Shown here in pieces: positions 53,010-62,600 of a DNA stretch of 64,000 nt. The position numbers and the translations under genes were made by a program. The stretch's first letter is position 1. Every line of letters begins with the position of its first letter. A model generated the notes under the pieces. The model made no database searches and was not told the origin of the DNA. It worked only from the letters and a program-made list of their open reading frames with translations. Source of the DNA: Bacteroidia bacterium (GTDB taxonomy: Bacteria > Bacteroidota > Bacteroidia > Flavobacteriales > Flavobacteriaceae); contig JAUIDI010000002.1 in NCBI GenBank assembly GCA_030428705.1, positions 1 to 64,000 of the forward strand, given 5' to 3'.

Positions 53010-53750
53010 ATGAAGCTCAGGGCTGAAAAAATAATGAAGTCTTACCGAGGGCGACAGGTCGTCAAGGGTATCTCTTTGGAAGTAAACCAAGGAGAGATTG
53101 TCGGATTGCTCGGTCCCAACGGTGCGGGCAAGACCACTTCATTTTACATGATCGTCGGACTTATAAAACCCAATGGCGGAAATATTTTCTTGGATGACAT
53201 GGAAATCACCAAATTTCCCATGTATAAAAGGGCACAAAACGGAATTGGATATCTGGCCCAGGAAGCCTCCGTATTTCGAAAATTGAGCATCGAAAAGAAT
53301 ATTTTGAGCGTATTACAGTTAACCAAGCTCAGCAAAAAAGAGCAAAATATGAAAATGGAGTCGCTCATCGAAGAATTCGGCCTCGGTCATATTCGTAAAA
53401 ATCGTGGTGATTTGCTTTCCGGCGGTGAACGTAGACGGACCGAAATTGCCCGTGCGCTTGCTACGGATCCCAAGTTCATTCTGCTCGATGAACCTTTTGC
53501 CGGGGTCGATCCCGTGGCAGTAGAAGACATTCAACGGATCGTGGCCCAGTTGAAAAACAAGAATATCGGTATTCTGATTACGGATCACAATGTGCAGGAA
53601 ACACTTGCCATAACAGAACGTTCTTACCTCATGTTCGAAGGTGGCATTTTGAAATCAGGAATCCCCGAGGACCTTGCCGCCGATGAAATGGTACGAAAAG
53701 TATATCTGGGGCAGAACTTTGAACTACGCAAAAAGAAACTGGATTTTTAA
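53010..53750 (+). CDS. lptB: LPS export ABC transporter ATPase
   Basis: 246 residues. Walker A is [17 protein letters not shown], the Q-loop [12 protein letters not shown] is the LptB-specific one, the signature is [16 protein letters not shown], and Walker B is [20 protein letters not shown] with the H-loop ITDHNV. It powers lipopolysaccharide extraction with the LptF/G permease (such a gene is at 12-13 kb). Its position after kdsD and tatC links it to envelope biogenesis. Confidence 0.95.
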   Translation: MKLRAEKIMKSYRGRQVVKGISLEVNQGEIVGLLGPNGAGKTTSFYMIVGLIKPNGGNIFLDDMEITKFPMYKRAQNGIGYLAQEASVFRKLSIEKNILSVLQLTKLSKKEQNMKMESLIEEFGLGHIRKNRGDLLSGGERRRTEIARALATDPKFILLDEPFAGVDPVAVEDIQRIVAQLKNKNIGILITDHNVQETLAITERSYLMFEGGILKSGIPEDLAADEMVRKVYLGQNFELRKKKLDF

Positions 53751-53844
53751 AGTTCGATTCACTTAACCATCATTCGCTTTTAATCCCACTTATACATCGA
53801 ATATCGCGGATTCTTCAGCACGAAGCGTCTTCGGCAATGCTCAT

Positions 53845-54582
53845 CTATCTTTTGGTATCCGGTATTAAAATAGAACTCAGAATATAAAAAAGAATAATCA
53901 AGGGTACCGCCAAAAACCGCATCGTGATCAATAAAACCAGACTCACTATTATGAATATGTACCGAAGTGCATTGTCCTTAAAGCTCCAGTTGTTGAACTT
54001 GAGCGCAAAAAGTTCGATTTTAGAATTTAAAAGATAACAACTCAAAATGGTAGTTGCCAACAAGAACCATTGGTTCAAAATGATACCGTTCAAAAAGTCA
54101 TTGTTATGGTACAGAAGAATGAGGGGTAACGATATGATCAACAAGGCATTTGCCGGTGTCGGCAGGCCGATGAAAGAAGTCTGCTGGTCTTCGTCCAAAT
54201 TGAATCTTGCAAGTCGATAGGCCGAGGCCATGGTAATCAGAAATCCTAAAAATGGTAATGCTGAAATATCTAGGTTTTCGACCCTGGGGATTCTCGAACC
54301 GGCATTCCACCCACCTAATTCCGACATATTTAATAATTGAAACATGACAATACCAGGTACCAGTCCACTAGTAATCACATCGGCCAATGAGTCCAACTGC
54401 AGGCCCAGATCACTTTTAACGTCCATTACTCGCGCCGCCAATCCATCGAAAAAATCAAAAATTATTCCTAAAAACAGGAACATCGCGGCAAGCTCCAGTT
54501 GGTTCAGAACCGCAAAGACGACCGCGACACAGCCGCAGAAAACGTTCATTAGGGTAATAAGGTTCGGAATATGCCTTTTCAT
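53845..54582 (-). CDS. pssA: CDP-diacylglycerol--serine O-phosphatidyltransferase
   Basis: 245 residues, an integral membrane CDP-alcohol phosphatidyltransferase. The catalytic signature DG-x2-AR-x8-G-x3-D-x3-D reads DGLAARVMDVKSDLGLQLDSLAD. Around it are six to seven membrane helices, and the N-terminus RHIPNLITLMNVFCGCVAV is typical of PssA rather than PgsA. It makes phosphatidylserine, the precursor of phosphatidylethanolamine. Convergent with lptB, with no clear terminator between them. Confidence 0.9.
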   Translation of the reverse strand: MKRHIPNLITLMNVFCGCVAVVFAVLNQLELAAMFLFLGIIFDFFDGLAARVMDVKSDLGLQLDSLADVITSGLVPGIVMFQLLNMSELGGWNAGSRIPRVENLDISALPFLGFLITMASAYRLARFNLDEDQQTSFIGLPTPANALLIISLPLILLYHNNDFLNGIILNQWFLLATTILSCYLLNSKIELFALKFNNWSFKDNALRYIFIIVSLVLLITMRFLAVPLIILFYILSSILIPDTKR

Positions 54583-54686
54583 TCAAAACGGGTTGGTTCG
54601 GGTAAAAATAGCACAATTTTCGTTCTATCGGTTCGGTGACCTATTTTATTCGGATATTTGTCAACAGTCAAATTATAGCACATAAA

Positions 54687-55871
54687 ATGCCATTTAAAAA
54701 ACTGGTTTTTCTTCTTTTTGTCGTTATATCCCTGATCGGTTCGGCTCAAATACCGGAACTGTCCCCGCTTTCAAAAATCAGTGTTTTGACAAGCGGTCCC
54801 GGTGATGTACTCTACTCGGCATTCGGCCATAGTGCTTTTCGCGTGCAAGACCCGACCTTGGGCATTGACGTGGCCTATAATTATGGGGTGTTCGATACCA
54901 GCGGTGAAAATTTTTATTGGAAATTCGCGCAGGGTAGAATGGACTATAAATTGGTAAGGCAACGTTTTGACTCATACCTAAAAGGTTACGAATTCGAAAA
55001 CCGGTGGGTCAAAGAACAGCAATTGAACCTCTCGCTTGAGGAAAGGAACGAACTTTTCAAGTTTCTCGAAAACAACAACCTGCCTGAGAACAAGGTGTAT
55101 TCCTACGATTATTTTACAAACAATTGTGCGACCAAGATTTGGGATGTATTAAAGGAGGTTTTGGGTCAAAAATTGGCTTTTAAGGAAGATTATATCGATC
55201 AGCACTACAGTTTTAGGGAACTTATCCATCATAACATCAAAACGAACTCTTGGGGCGCTTTCGGTATCGATGTTGCATTGGGGTCGGTAATCGATAGAAA
55301 GGCTACGGCGAAAGAACACATGTTCCTTCCCATATATATTTTTTACCAATTGAATGCCGCCCAGCTAAACGGTGTACCCCTGGCGACCAAAACGATTGCT
55401 CTTTTTGACCCTAGTACTGAAAAAAACGGTCCAGGCTTTTTCGCAACGCCATTGTTTCTTTTCTTGATTATCGCCATTTTGATATTGGTAATCACCTATT
55501 CCGATTTCAAAAAAAGAAAGCGAAGTAGGGCTTTGGATTTTTTTATTTTACTGATAACAGGGCTTTCCGGTGTGGTGCTGTTCTTTCTGTGGTTCTTGAC
55601 CGATCATATATGGACAGTTCAGAATTACAATCTTTTTTGGGCCTTCCCGATAAATGTTTTTATGGCCTTTGTTATGTTGCGACGATCGCCACCTCGATGG
55701 ACCGGAAATTATTTTTTGCTATTATTGGCCTTGCAAGTGGCCATGTTACTGTTCGGAATCTTCAGAATACAGTATTTCAGCCCAGTACTGCTTCCCATGT
55801 TTTTGGCCCTGGGGGTTCGCTATTTTTATTTATGGTATTCGTCTAAAAATTTCAAAATTTTATCGAAGTGA
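54687..55871 (+). CDS. DUF4105 membrane protein
   Basis: 394 residues from ATG 54687 (MPFKKLVFLLFVVISLIGSA, a signal peptide). The DUF4105 domain covers about 25-190: KISVLTSGPGDVLYSAFGHSAFRV, YNYGVFDTSGENFYWKFAQGRMDY and YSYDYFTNNCATKIWDVL, a layout with a conserved H and C (HSAF, NNCAT) as in NlpC/P60-like cysteine peptidases. Four or five membrane helices follow in the C-terminal half. A papain-like hydrolase acting in the periplasm is plausible but unproven. The TGA stop overlaps the GTG start of the ABC-F gene (GTGA), so the two are coupled. Confidence 0.82.
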   Translation: MPFKKLVFLLFVVISLIGSAQIPELSPLSKISVLTSGPGDVLYSAFGHSAFRVQDPTLGIDVAYNYGVFDTSGENFYWKFAQGRMDYKLVRQRFDSYLKGYEFENRWVKEQQLNLSLEERNELFKFLENNNLPENKVYSYDYFTNNCATKIWDVLKEVLGQKLAFKEDYIDQHYSFRELIHHNIKTNSWGAFGIDVALGSVIDRKATAKEHMFLPIYIFYQLNAAQLNGVPLATKTIALFDPSTEKNGPGFFATPLFLFLIIAILILVITYSDFKKRKRSRALDFFILLITGLSGVVLFFLWFLTDHIWTVQNYNLFWAFPINVFMAFVMLRRSPPRWTGNYFLLLLALQVAMLLFGIFRIQYFSPVLLPMFLALGVRYFYLWYSSKNFKILSK

Positions 55872-57748
55872 ACCTTTTGACAGTCGAAAATATTACGAAG
55901 TCGTATGGTGAATTGGTACTCTTTGAAGGTATTTCCTTCGGAATCAACAAAGACCAGAAAATTGCCTTGATTGCCAAAAACGGTACCGGTAAAACATCGA
56001 TTCTGAATATTTTGGCGGGTAACGACGTTGCCGACTCCGGCCAGGTCAATTTTCGAAAGGGCCTTAGGGTATCATACCTGGAACAAGAGCCAAAGTTAAA
56101 TCCGAATCTCACCGTCGAAGAAACCATTTTCGCTTCCGATAATGAAGTCTTGGGGGTCATCCATAATTATGAGAAAGCTCTAATGAATCCGGAAGATCCG
56201 GACGCCTACCAAAAGGCATTCGATGCCATGGAGCGTTTCGGTGCCTGGGACTTTGAAACCCAGTACAAACAGATCTTGTTCAAACTAAAGCTTCAAGATC
56301 TCAATGTTACCGTCGGCAAACTTTCAGGAGGACAGAAAAAAAGACTGGCATTGGCCAATGCCTTGATCAACAGGCCTGAACTATTGATCTTGGACGAGCC
56401 GACGAACCACCTCGACCTGGAAATGATCGAATGGCTCGAACAATATTTTGCTAAAGAAAACATCACCTTGTTTATGGTGACACATGACCGTTATTTTCTG
56501 GAACGGGTCTGTAACGAAATCATCGAATTGGACAACCGGACACTCTATTCCTACAAAGGCAATTACTCGTATTATTTGGAGAAAAAAGAAGCCCGTATCG
56601 AACAGGAGGCGGTAGAACAGCATAAATCCAAACTGTTGTTCAAAAAAGAACTGGCCTGGATGCGCAGGCAACCCAAGGCACGAACCACCAAATCGAAATC
56701 TCGGATCGATGACTTTCATAGTATCAGGGAAAAAGCCAACCAACGGCGAAAAGAGCACGAGGTACAGCTTGAAATCAATATGGAACGTGTCGGAAGTAAA
56801 ATTCTTGAACTGCACAAAATTTCGAAATCCTACCCTGACAAACCCATTCTCGACAAATTCGAATATGTTTTTACCAAAGGTGAACGCGTGGGCATTATCG
56901 GAAAAAACGGTACGGGAAAATCGACTTTTTTAAATGTCATTACAGGTGCCGATCGACCCGATTCGGGAAAGGTCGTCGTCGGTGACACCATCAAATTCAG
57001 CTATTACACCCAAAAGGGAATTCTCATAAAAGAAGGTCAAAAAGTAATCGATGTTATTCGGGAATTCGGGGATTTTATTCCGTTAAAAAAAGGAAGGCAA
57101 ATTTCCGCGCAACAACTGCTCGAACGTTTTCTTTTCGATCGCAAAAAACAATACGATTTTGTCGACAAGTTGAGCGGTGGCGAACGCAAGCGATTATATC
57201 TCTGTACGGTACTTATCCAAAATCCGAATTTTTTGATCCTGGACGAACCTACCAATGATCTGGATATCGTTACCTTGAACGTTCTCGAGAATTTCTTGCT
57301 CGATTTTCCCGGATGTCTTTTGGTCGTATCGCACGACCGCTATTTTATGGATAAAATCGTGGATCATTTATTCGTCTTTAGGGGTAATGCCGTTATTGAG
57401 GATTTCCCGGGAAATTACTCAGATTTCAGGGCCTACGAAGATAGTGCCATCATCGAATCAAGGGAAGAACGAAAAGTCGAAAAAGAACCAAAAACGGTCA
57501 AAAATAGCTGGAAAAATGAGGAAAAAGGACAAAAATTGTCCTATTTAGAGCAAAAAGAGCATAAAACGCTCGAAAAGGACATTCATAAACTAGAGAACAA
57601 AAAGGAAGAAATACAGACAAAATTTGCCGAAGGAAACCTGACCGGTGAAGAAATCGACCAACTCGCTATCGAACTCAAGGAAATTTCCGATAAAATCGAA
57701 GAAAAAACAGAACGATGGTTCGAACTTTCGGCCTTATTGGAAGGGTGA
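55868..57748 (+). CDS. ABC-F family ATPase (Uup-like)
   Basis: 626 residues with two ABC domains and no membrane segment. Domain 1: AKNGTGKTSIL, LSGGQKKRLALA, LLILDEPTNHLDLEM; domain 2: GKNGTGKSTFLN, LSGGERKRLYLC, FLILDEPTNDLDI. Between them is the ABC-F linker (LLFKKELAWMRRQPKARTTKSK), and a C-terminal coiled coil is present (KTLEKDIHKLENKKEEI, LTGEEIDQLAIELKE). This matches Uup, which binds ribosomes and affects translation or excision of transposons. The start is GTG 55868, within the stop of the preceding gene. Confidence 0.92.
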   Translation: MNLLTVENITKSYGELVLFEGISFGINKDQKIALIAKNGTGKTSILNILAGNDVADSGQVNFRKGLRVSYLEQEPKLNPNLTVEETIFASDNEVLGVIHNYEKALMNPEDPDAYQKAFDAMERFGAWDFETQYKQILFKLKLQDLNVTVGKLSGGQKKRLALANALINRPELLILDEPTNHLDLEMIEWLEQYFAKENITLFMVTHDRYFLERVCNEIIELDNRTLYSYKGNYSYYLEKKEARIEQEAVEQHKSKLLFKKELAWMRRQPKARTTKSKSRIDDFHSIREKANQRRKEHEVQLEINMERVGSKILELHKISKSYPDKPILDKFEYVFTKGERVGIIGKNGTGKSTFLNVITGADRPDSGKVVVGDTIKFSYYTQKGILIKEGQKVIDVIREFGDFIPLKKGRQISAQQLLERFLFDRKKQYDFVDKLSGGERKRLYLCTVLIQNPNFLILDEPTNDLDIVTLNVLENFLLDFPGCLLVVSHDRYFMDKIVDHLFVFRGNAVIEDFPGNYSDFRAYEDSAIIESREERKVEKEPKTVKNSWKNEEKGQKLSYLEQKEHKTLEKDIHKLENKKEEIQTKFAEGNLTGEEIDQLAIELKEISDKIEEKTERWFELSALLEG

Positions 57749-57796
57749 AGCGAGCAACTTTTCATCGAGGCCGTTCCCACGATCAATAGAATACCT

Positions 57797-58294
57797 TTGT
57801 ATAAAATCATAGCATACCTGAATTTCCTGCTTACTTCTACCAACCAACACGGTGTGCACTCCCCTTTTGTGTATGATTATGTAACGAAATGTCTGTATAT
57901 AAAACAGAAGTATGATGGATCAAAAACCGAAAATGTGCTGTTCAAAAGTATGGGTTACTTCAATGTGAAAAACATCCGGATTCTCCCAAGTTCAAAACCG
58001 TTACAAAAGAAAATACAAGCCGAACATCCATCTATTCGAATAAACCATGTACCGTACGATCTTATTTTCATGGATGCTCTAGATCTTGAGGGGAGCTTGT
58101 CCGTTCTTTTTGATAATATACACAACAACAGTTTATTGTTAATCGATTCCATTTATAAAAACAAGACCAACACCATGCTCTGGCGCATAGTCAAGAGTCA
58201 TGAGCGAGCAATTGTGACCATAGATATGTACCATTGTGGCGCGGTATTCTTCAGAAAAAAACAAGCCCCCGAACATTTTAGGATTCGGATTTAA
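57797..58294 (+). CDS. Shortened methyltransferase-like protein, probably without its SAM-binding core
   Basis: 165 residues from TTG 57797 (YKIIAYLNFLLTSTNQHGVHSPF). I recall the opening FLLxSTNQHGVHSPFVY and the ending DMYHCGAVFFRKKQAPEHFRIRI-like (VTIDMYHCGAVFFRKKQA, HFRIRI) from longer flavobacterial class I methyltransferases of about 250 residues. In those, a glycine-rich SAM motif and a long Rossmann segment lie between; here the middle is too short for it. DLIFMDALDLEGSLSVLF looks like the later strand. The gene is therefore either a reduced paralogue or decaying. It has a clear frame and no stop. A TACCTTTG (57792-57799) overlaps the start, so transcription from a promoter inside would miss it. 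Confidence 0.6.
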   Translation: MYKIIAYLNFLLTSTNQHGVHSPFVYDYVTKCLYIKQKYDGSKTENVLFKSMGYFNVKNIRILPSSKPLQKKIQAEHPSIRINHVPYDLIFMDALDLEGSLSVLFDNIHNNSLLLIDSIYKNKTNTMLWRIVKSHERAIVTIDMYHCGAVFFRKKQAPEHFRIRI

Positions 58295-58312
58295 TCCCTT
58301 ATTTTTAATGTT

Positions 58313-58453
58313 ATGGATTACTCGATTTATATAGTTGCCGGGGCACTTTTTGTTGCCTACGTTCTTTTTTCAATGATTACAAGGGGGCGTTCGAAACGAA
58401 GAAAGGGTAAATCGTTTATGGAAAACTATAAACGAAAGGATAAAAGGGAATGA
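58313..58453 (+). CDS. 46-residue single-pass membrane protein
   Basis: ATG 58313 opens MDYSIYIVAGALFVAYVLFS, one hydrophobic helix, followed by a strongly basic tail (RGRSKRRKGKSFMENYKRKD) ending KRE. Basic residues after the helix suggest an N-out, C-in topology. The stop TGA overlaps the ATG of the cobalamin adenosyltransferase (ATGA), typical of real coupled genes. I do not recognise a family. It could be a small accessory protein of that enzyme or unrelated. Confidence 0.6.
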   Translation: MDYSIYIVAGALFVAYVLFSMITRGRSKRRKGKSFMENYKRKDKRE

Positions 58454-59025
58454 AGATATACACCAAAACAGGCGACAACGGTACCACTGCACTTTTCGGG
58501 GGAACCCGGGTCAAAAAACATCACTTGCGCATAGAAAGTTATGGTACCCTTGACGAATTGAATTCGTGGTTGGGCCTAATTCGTGACCAGCAATTAGATT
58601 CGCGTACAAAACAGAACCTGATATCGATCCAGGAAAAACTCTTCACCATCGGTGCCGTTTTGGCGACCGACCCCGAAAAGGCAGTGCTTAAAAGTGGGGA
58701 AGAACGCTTGAACATTCCCAAAATTTCCGAAACCGATATTGCCCTTTTGGAAAAGGAAATCGATTCAATGGATGAAACTTTGCCGCCAATGACCCATTTC
58801 ATTCTTCCTGGCGGACACTCGACCGTGTCATACTGTCATATTGCCCGTACGGTATGCAGACGTGCCGAACGCCTTGCATCTCATCTTCACGAAAATGAAC
58901 CTTTCGACCCTAAGATATTGTCATTTATCAATAGGCTTTCCGACTATCTCTTTGTCTTGGCACGAAAATTGTCAAAGGATTTGAAAGCCGAGGAAATTAA
59001 ATGGGCACCCGAAAAAAGGGTCTAA
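58450..59025 (+). CDS. ATP:cob(I)alamin adenosyltransferase, PduO type
   Basis: 191 residues. Transfers the adenosyl group of ATP to cob(I)alamin to make coenzyme B12. The N-terminal P-loop-like KIYTKTGDNGTTALFGGTRVKKHHLRI matches PduO (KTGDxGxTxLxGGxRVxK, short form KTGDNGTTALFGG), followed by YGTLDELNSWLG, and the trimer-interface motif HFILPGGHSTVSYCHIARTVCRRAER. B12-dependent enzymes are not in the window. Whole N-terminal domain only; no GlcG-like domain. It is coupled to the small membrane protein gene upstream. Confidence 0.93.
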   Translation: MKIYTKTGDNGTTALFGGTRVKKHHLRIESYGTLDELNSWLGLIRDQQLDSRTKQNLISIQEKLFTIGAVLATDPEKAVLKSGEERLNIPKISETDIALLEKEIDSMDETLPPMTHFILPGGHSTVSYCHIARTVCRRAERLASHLHENEPFDPKILSFINRLSDYLFVLARKLSKDLKAEEIKWAPEKRV

Positions 59026-59105
59026 TAAATTCCACATTTCTTCGTTATCAATTTGATAATGCAAAAATAATGTTGATAAAATAGTCGAAATACTTTGCTA
59101 AAAAG

Positions 59106-59135
59106 TTGGCTATTTGCTTTAAAAAATTACTTTTG
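59106..59135 (+). promoter_or_regulatory. Promoter of the DUF2795 gene
   Basis: TTG at 59106-59108 and TACTTTTG at 59128-59135, 19-bp spacer. It lies 27 nt before ATG 59163. Confidence 0.6.
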
Positions 59136-59162
59136 CAAAAATTTTAAAATCAAACTATTACA

Positions 59163-59387
59163 ATGTATTGGACATTAGAATTAGCATCTTATTTAAGTGA
59201 TGCGCCATGGCCGGCCACAAAAGACGAGTTGATCGATTATTCGATTCGCACAGGTGCTCCTTTGGAGGTTGTCGAGAATCTTCAATCCATGGAGGAGGAA
59301 GGTGGCGAAATATACGAGTCCATCGAAGAAATTTGGCCAGACTATCCTACCGAAGAAGATTACCTCTGGAACGAGGACGAATATTGA
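59163..59387 (+). CDS. DUF2795 protein
   Basis: 74 residues, acidic, with no signal peptide. MYWTLELASYLSDAPWPATK, then DELIDYSIRTGAPLEVVENLQ, followed by an acidic tail rich in Glu and Asp (EEEGGEIYESIEEIWPDYPTEEDYLW in part). The short helical pattern fits DUF2795, found in many bacteria; the function is unknown. It has its own promoter and terminator, so it is a single-gene unit, and its strong signals suggest good expression. Confidence 0.88.
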   Translation: MYWTLELASYLSDAPWPATKDELIDYSIRTGAPLEVVENLQSMEEEGGEIYESIEEIWPDYPTEEDYLWNEDEY

Positions 59388-59411
59388 TAGCATTACGTTA
59401 ATTGAATCTAA

Positions 59412-59438
59412 AAAGTCTCTTGCGAGGCTTTTTTTTTA
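59412..59438 (+). terminator. Terminator after the DUF2795 gene
   Basis: Stem AAAGTCTC/GAGGCTTT with loop TTGC (one G-T wobble) and a T9 run. Confidence 0.85.
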
Positions 59439-59622
59439 TGTAATTTTGGCAGCACTTCGACTACGCACAACATAACAGTTTAGTGTATGTCATGTATTTG
59501 CAAACTGGAACAGCTTTTGCTGACCAATTACCCAAATGGGTGAAAATCCCATAAAAACAATACATTTTGAAACGATTCCTAGACTTTCATTGGTACGTTT
59601 TTCCAATTAACAATAACATATT
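59439..59622. other. Spacer before secA
   Basis: A 184-base spacer with a short hairpin ACCCAAATGGGT near its middle. No standard -7 element was found close to secA. Nothing else was recognised. Confidence 0.35.
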
Positions 59623-62600
59623 ATGAGTTTTATAAATTCTGTACTAAAGGCATTTGTCGGTGACAAATCGAAAAAAGACGTAAAAGAATTGCAGCCTTTG
59701 GTCAACCAAATAAAGTCTTTTGAAGCGACTTTGGAAAATTTAAGCCACGACGAACTAAGGGCCAGAACCACCGCCTTCAAAGCAAAAATCAACGAGAATT
59801 GCAAAGCGGTCAATGACCAGATAGCTGAACTGTTGGAACAGGTCAAGGCATCTACCGATATCGATAAGAACGAAGAACTCTACAATGAAATCGATAAGTT
59901 AAGGGAAGACGCCCATAAAATATCCGAGGACACTTTGAACGAAATATTGCCCGAGGCATTTGCCGTGGTCAAAGAAACCGCCAAACGGTTCAAGGACAAC
60001 GAAACACTTACCGTAACCGCATCCGAGTATGATCGCTTGCTGTCGGGAGACAAAGATTACGTAACTCTTGATGGGGACAATGCCATATGGAAAAATTCTT
60101 GGGACGCCGCCGGAAAAGAAGTCACTTGGGATATGGTACACTACGATGTGCAATTAATAGGGGGTATTTGCCTACACCAGGGTAAAATTGCCGAAATGCA
60201 GACCGGTGAAGGAAAAACTTTGGTAGCAACACTACCTTTATACCTCAACGCCTTGTCGGGCAACGGAGCCCATTTGGTCACCGTGAACGATTATTTGGCC
60301 AAAAGGGATAGTGCATGGATGGCACCTATTTTTCAATTCCATGGACTTTCGGTAGACTGTATCGATCACCATAGACCAAATTCGGAAGGCCGACGTGCCG
60401 CCTATAACGCCGATATCACCTATGGTACCAACAACGAATTCGGTTTTGATTATTTGAGGGACAATATGGCCCATACACCAAAAGATTTAGTACAACGCCC
60501 ACATCATTATGCGATCGTCGATGAGGTAGATTCCGTTTTGGTGGATGATGCCCGTACCCCTTTGATCATCTCCGGTCCGGTACCTGAAGGCGATCGTCAC
60601 GAATTCAACGAATTAAAACCCAAGATTTCCGATATTGTAAATAAGCAGCGCCAACATCTTACAGGGGTACTCGCCGAGGCAAAAAAACTGATTGCCGAAG
60701 GCGATACAAAAGAGGGCGGATTTTTGTTGTTAAGGGTCCACAGAGGGCTTCCAAAGAACAAGGCGTTGATCAAGTTCTTGAGCGAAGAAGGTGTCAAGCA
60801 ATTGTTACAGAAGACCGAAAACTTCTATATGCAGGACAATAACCGCGAGATGCCCAAAGTAGACGAAGATTTGTTATTCGTTATCGATGAAAAGAACAAT
60901 CAGATAGAACTTACGGACAAAGGAGTCGAGTACATTTCGGGATCCGATAACAAAGATTTCTTCGTGATGCCTGATATTGGCGGTGAGATCGCAAAAATAG
61001 AAAGCCAAAACCTTGATATCGAAAAAGAGGCCGAACTCAAAGAAGAGCTCTTTAAAGACTTTACCGTAAAAAGTGAACGCATACATACCATGAGCCAATT
61101 GCTCAAGGCCTACACCCTGTTTGAAAAAGACGTAGAATATGTAGTCATTGACAACAAGGTTATGATCGTTGATGAACAAACGGGCCGTATTATGGATGGC
61201 CGTCGTTATTCTGACGGGCTTCACCAAGCGATCGAGGCCAAGGAGAATGTAAAAATCGAGGCTTTGACCCAAACTTTTGCGACGGTCACTTTACAGAACT
61301 ATTTTAGAATGTACCGCAAGTTGGCGGGTATGACAGGTACCGCCATCACCGAAGCCGGTGAATTCTGGGAAATCTATAAGTTGGATGTTATGGAGATTCC
61401 AACGAACAGGCCTATTGCCCGTGATGACAGAAACGACTTGATCTATAAAACAAAGCGTGAGAAATACAATGCGATTATTGATGAGGTGACCAAACTCTCG
61501 GAAGCCGGTAGACCGGTTTTAATAGGTACGACCTCTGTCGAAATTTCCGAGTTGCTGTCGCGAATGTTGAACATTCGAAAAGTGCCCCATAATGTACTTA
61601 ACGCGAAATTGCATAAAAAAGAGGCCGACGTCGTTGCCGAAGCGGGAAAATCAGGAATAGTAACGATTGCCACCAACATGGCAGGGCGTGGTACCGATAT
61701 CAAATTGAGCGATGAGGTAAAAAAAGCCGGCGGACTTGCAATCGTCGGTACGGAAAGACATGATTCCAGAAGGGTGGATCGACAGCTAAGAGGTCGTTCG
61801 GGTCGTCAGGGAGATCCGGGAAGCTCACAATTCTATGTTTCATTAGAAGACAACTTGATGCGCCTGTTCGGATCGGATCGTGTTGCCAAAATGATGGATA
61901 AAATGGGCTTGGAAGAGGGTGAGGTCATTCAACATTCCATGATGACCAAATCCATTGAAAGGGCCCAGAAAAAGGTAGAGGAAAACAATTTCGGGGTGCG
62001 CAAACGTCTATTGGAATACGATGATGTGATGAACGCGCAACGTGAGGTCGTCTATAAAAGAAGGCGACATGCCCTTCAGGGAGAACGCTTGAAAGTAGAT
62101 ATCGCCAATATGGTCTACGATACCTGCGAGGTAATCGCCGATACCAATAAAGCGGCCAATGATTTCAAGAATTTTGAATTTGAACTGATCAAATATTTTT
62201 CGATTACCTCTCCGATTTCGGAAAGCGATTTTACCAAATTAGGTGTTCAGGAAATTGCCAATACCATTTACAAGGCGGCCTACGATTACTATCAAAATAA
62301 AATCGAGCGTAACGCCCAGACTGCGTTTCCGGTAATCAAAAAAGTATATGAGGACAATGCCAATAAATTTGAGCGCATCGTAGTTCCTTTTACAGATGGT
62401 ATCAAGACCTTGAATGTGGTCACCAATCTCAAAGATGCCTATGAAAGTGACGGTAAACAGTTGGTCACCGATTTTGAAAAGAACATCACGCTGGCCATTA
62501 TCGACGACGCATGGAAAACCCATTTGCGTAAAATGGACGAATTGAAACAATCCGTCCAATTGGCCGTCCACGAACAAAAAGACCCTTTATTGATCTACAA

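Noticed and set aside
59520-59550. GGGTGAAAATCCCA, reminiscent of part of a cobalamin riboswitch, between the DUF2795 gene and secA
   Set aside because: No other conserved riboswitch element is present, and secA is not a B12-related gene.
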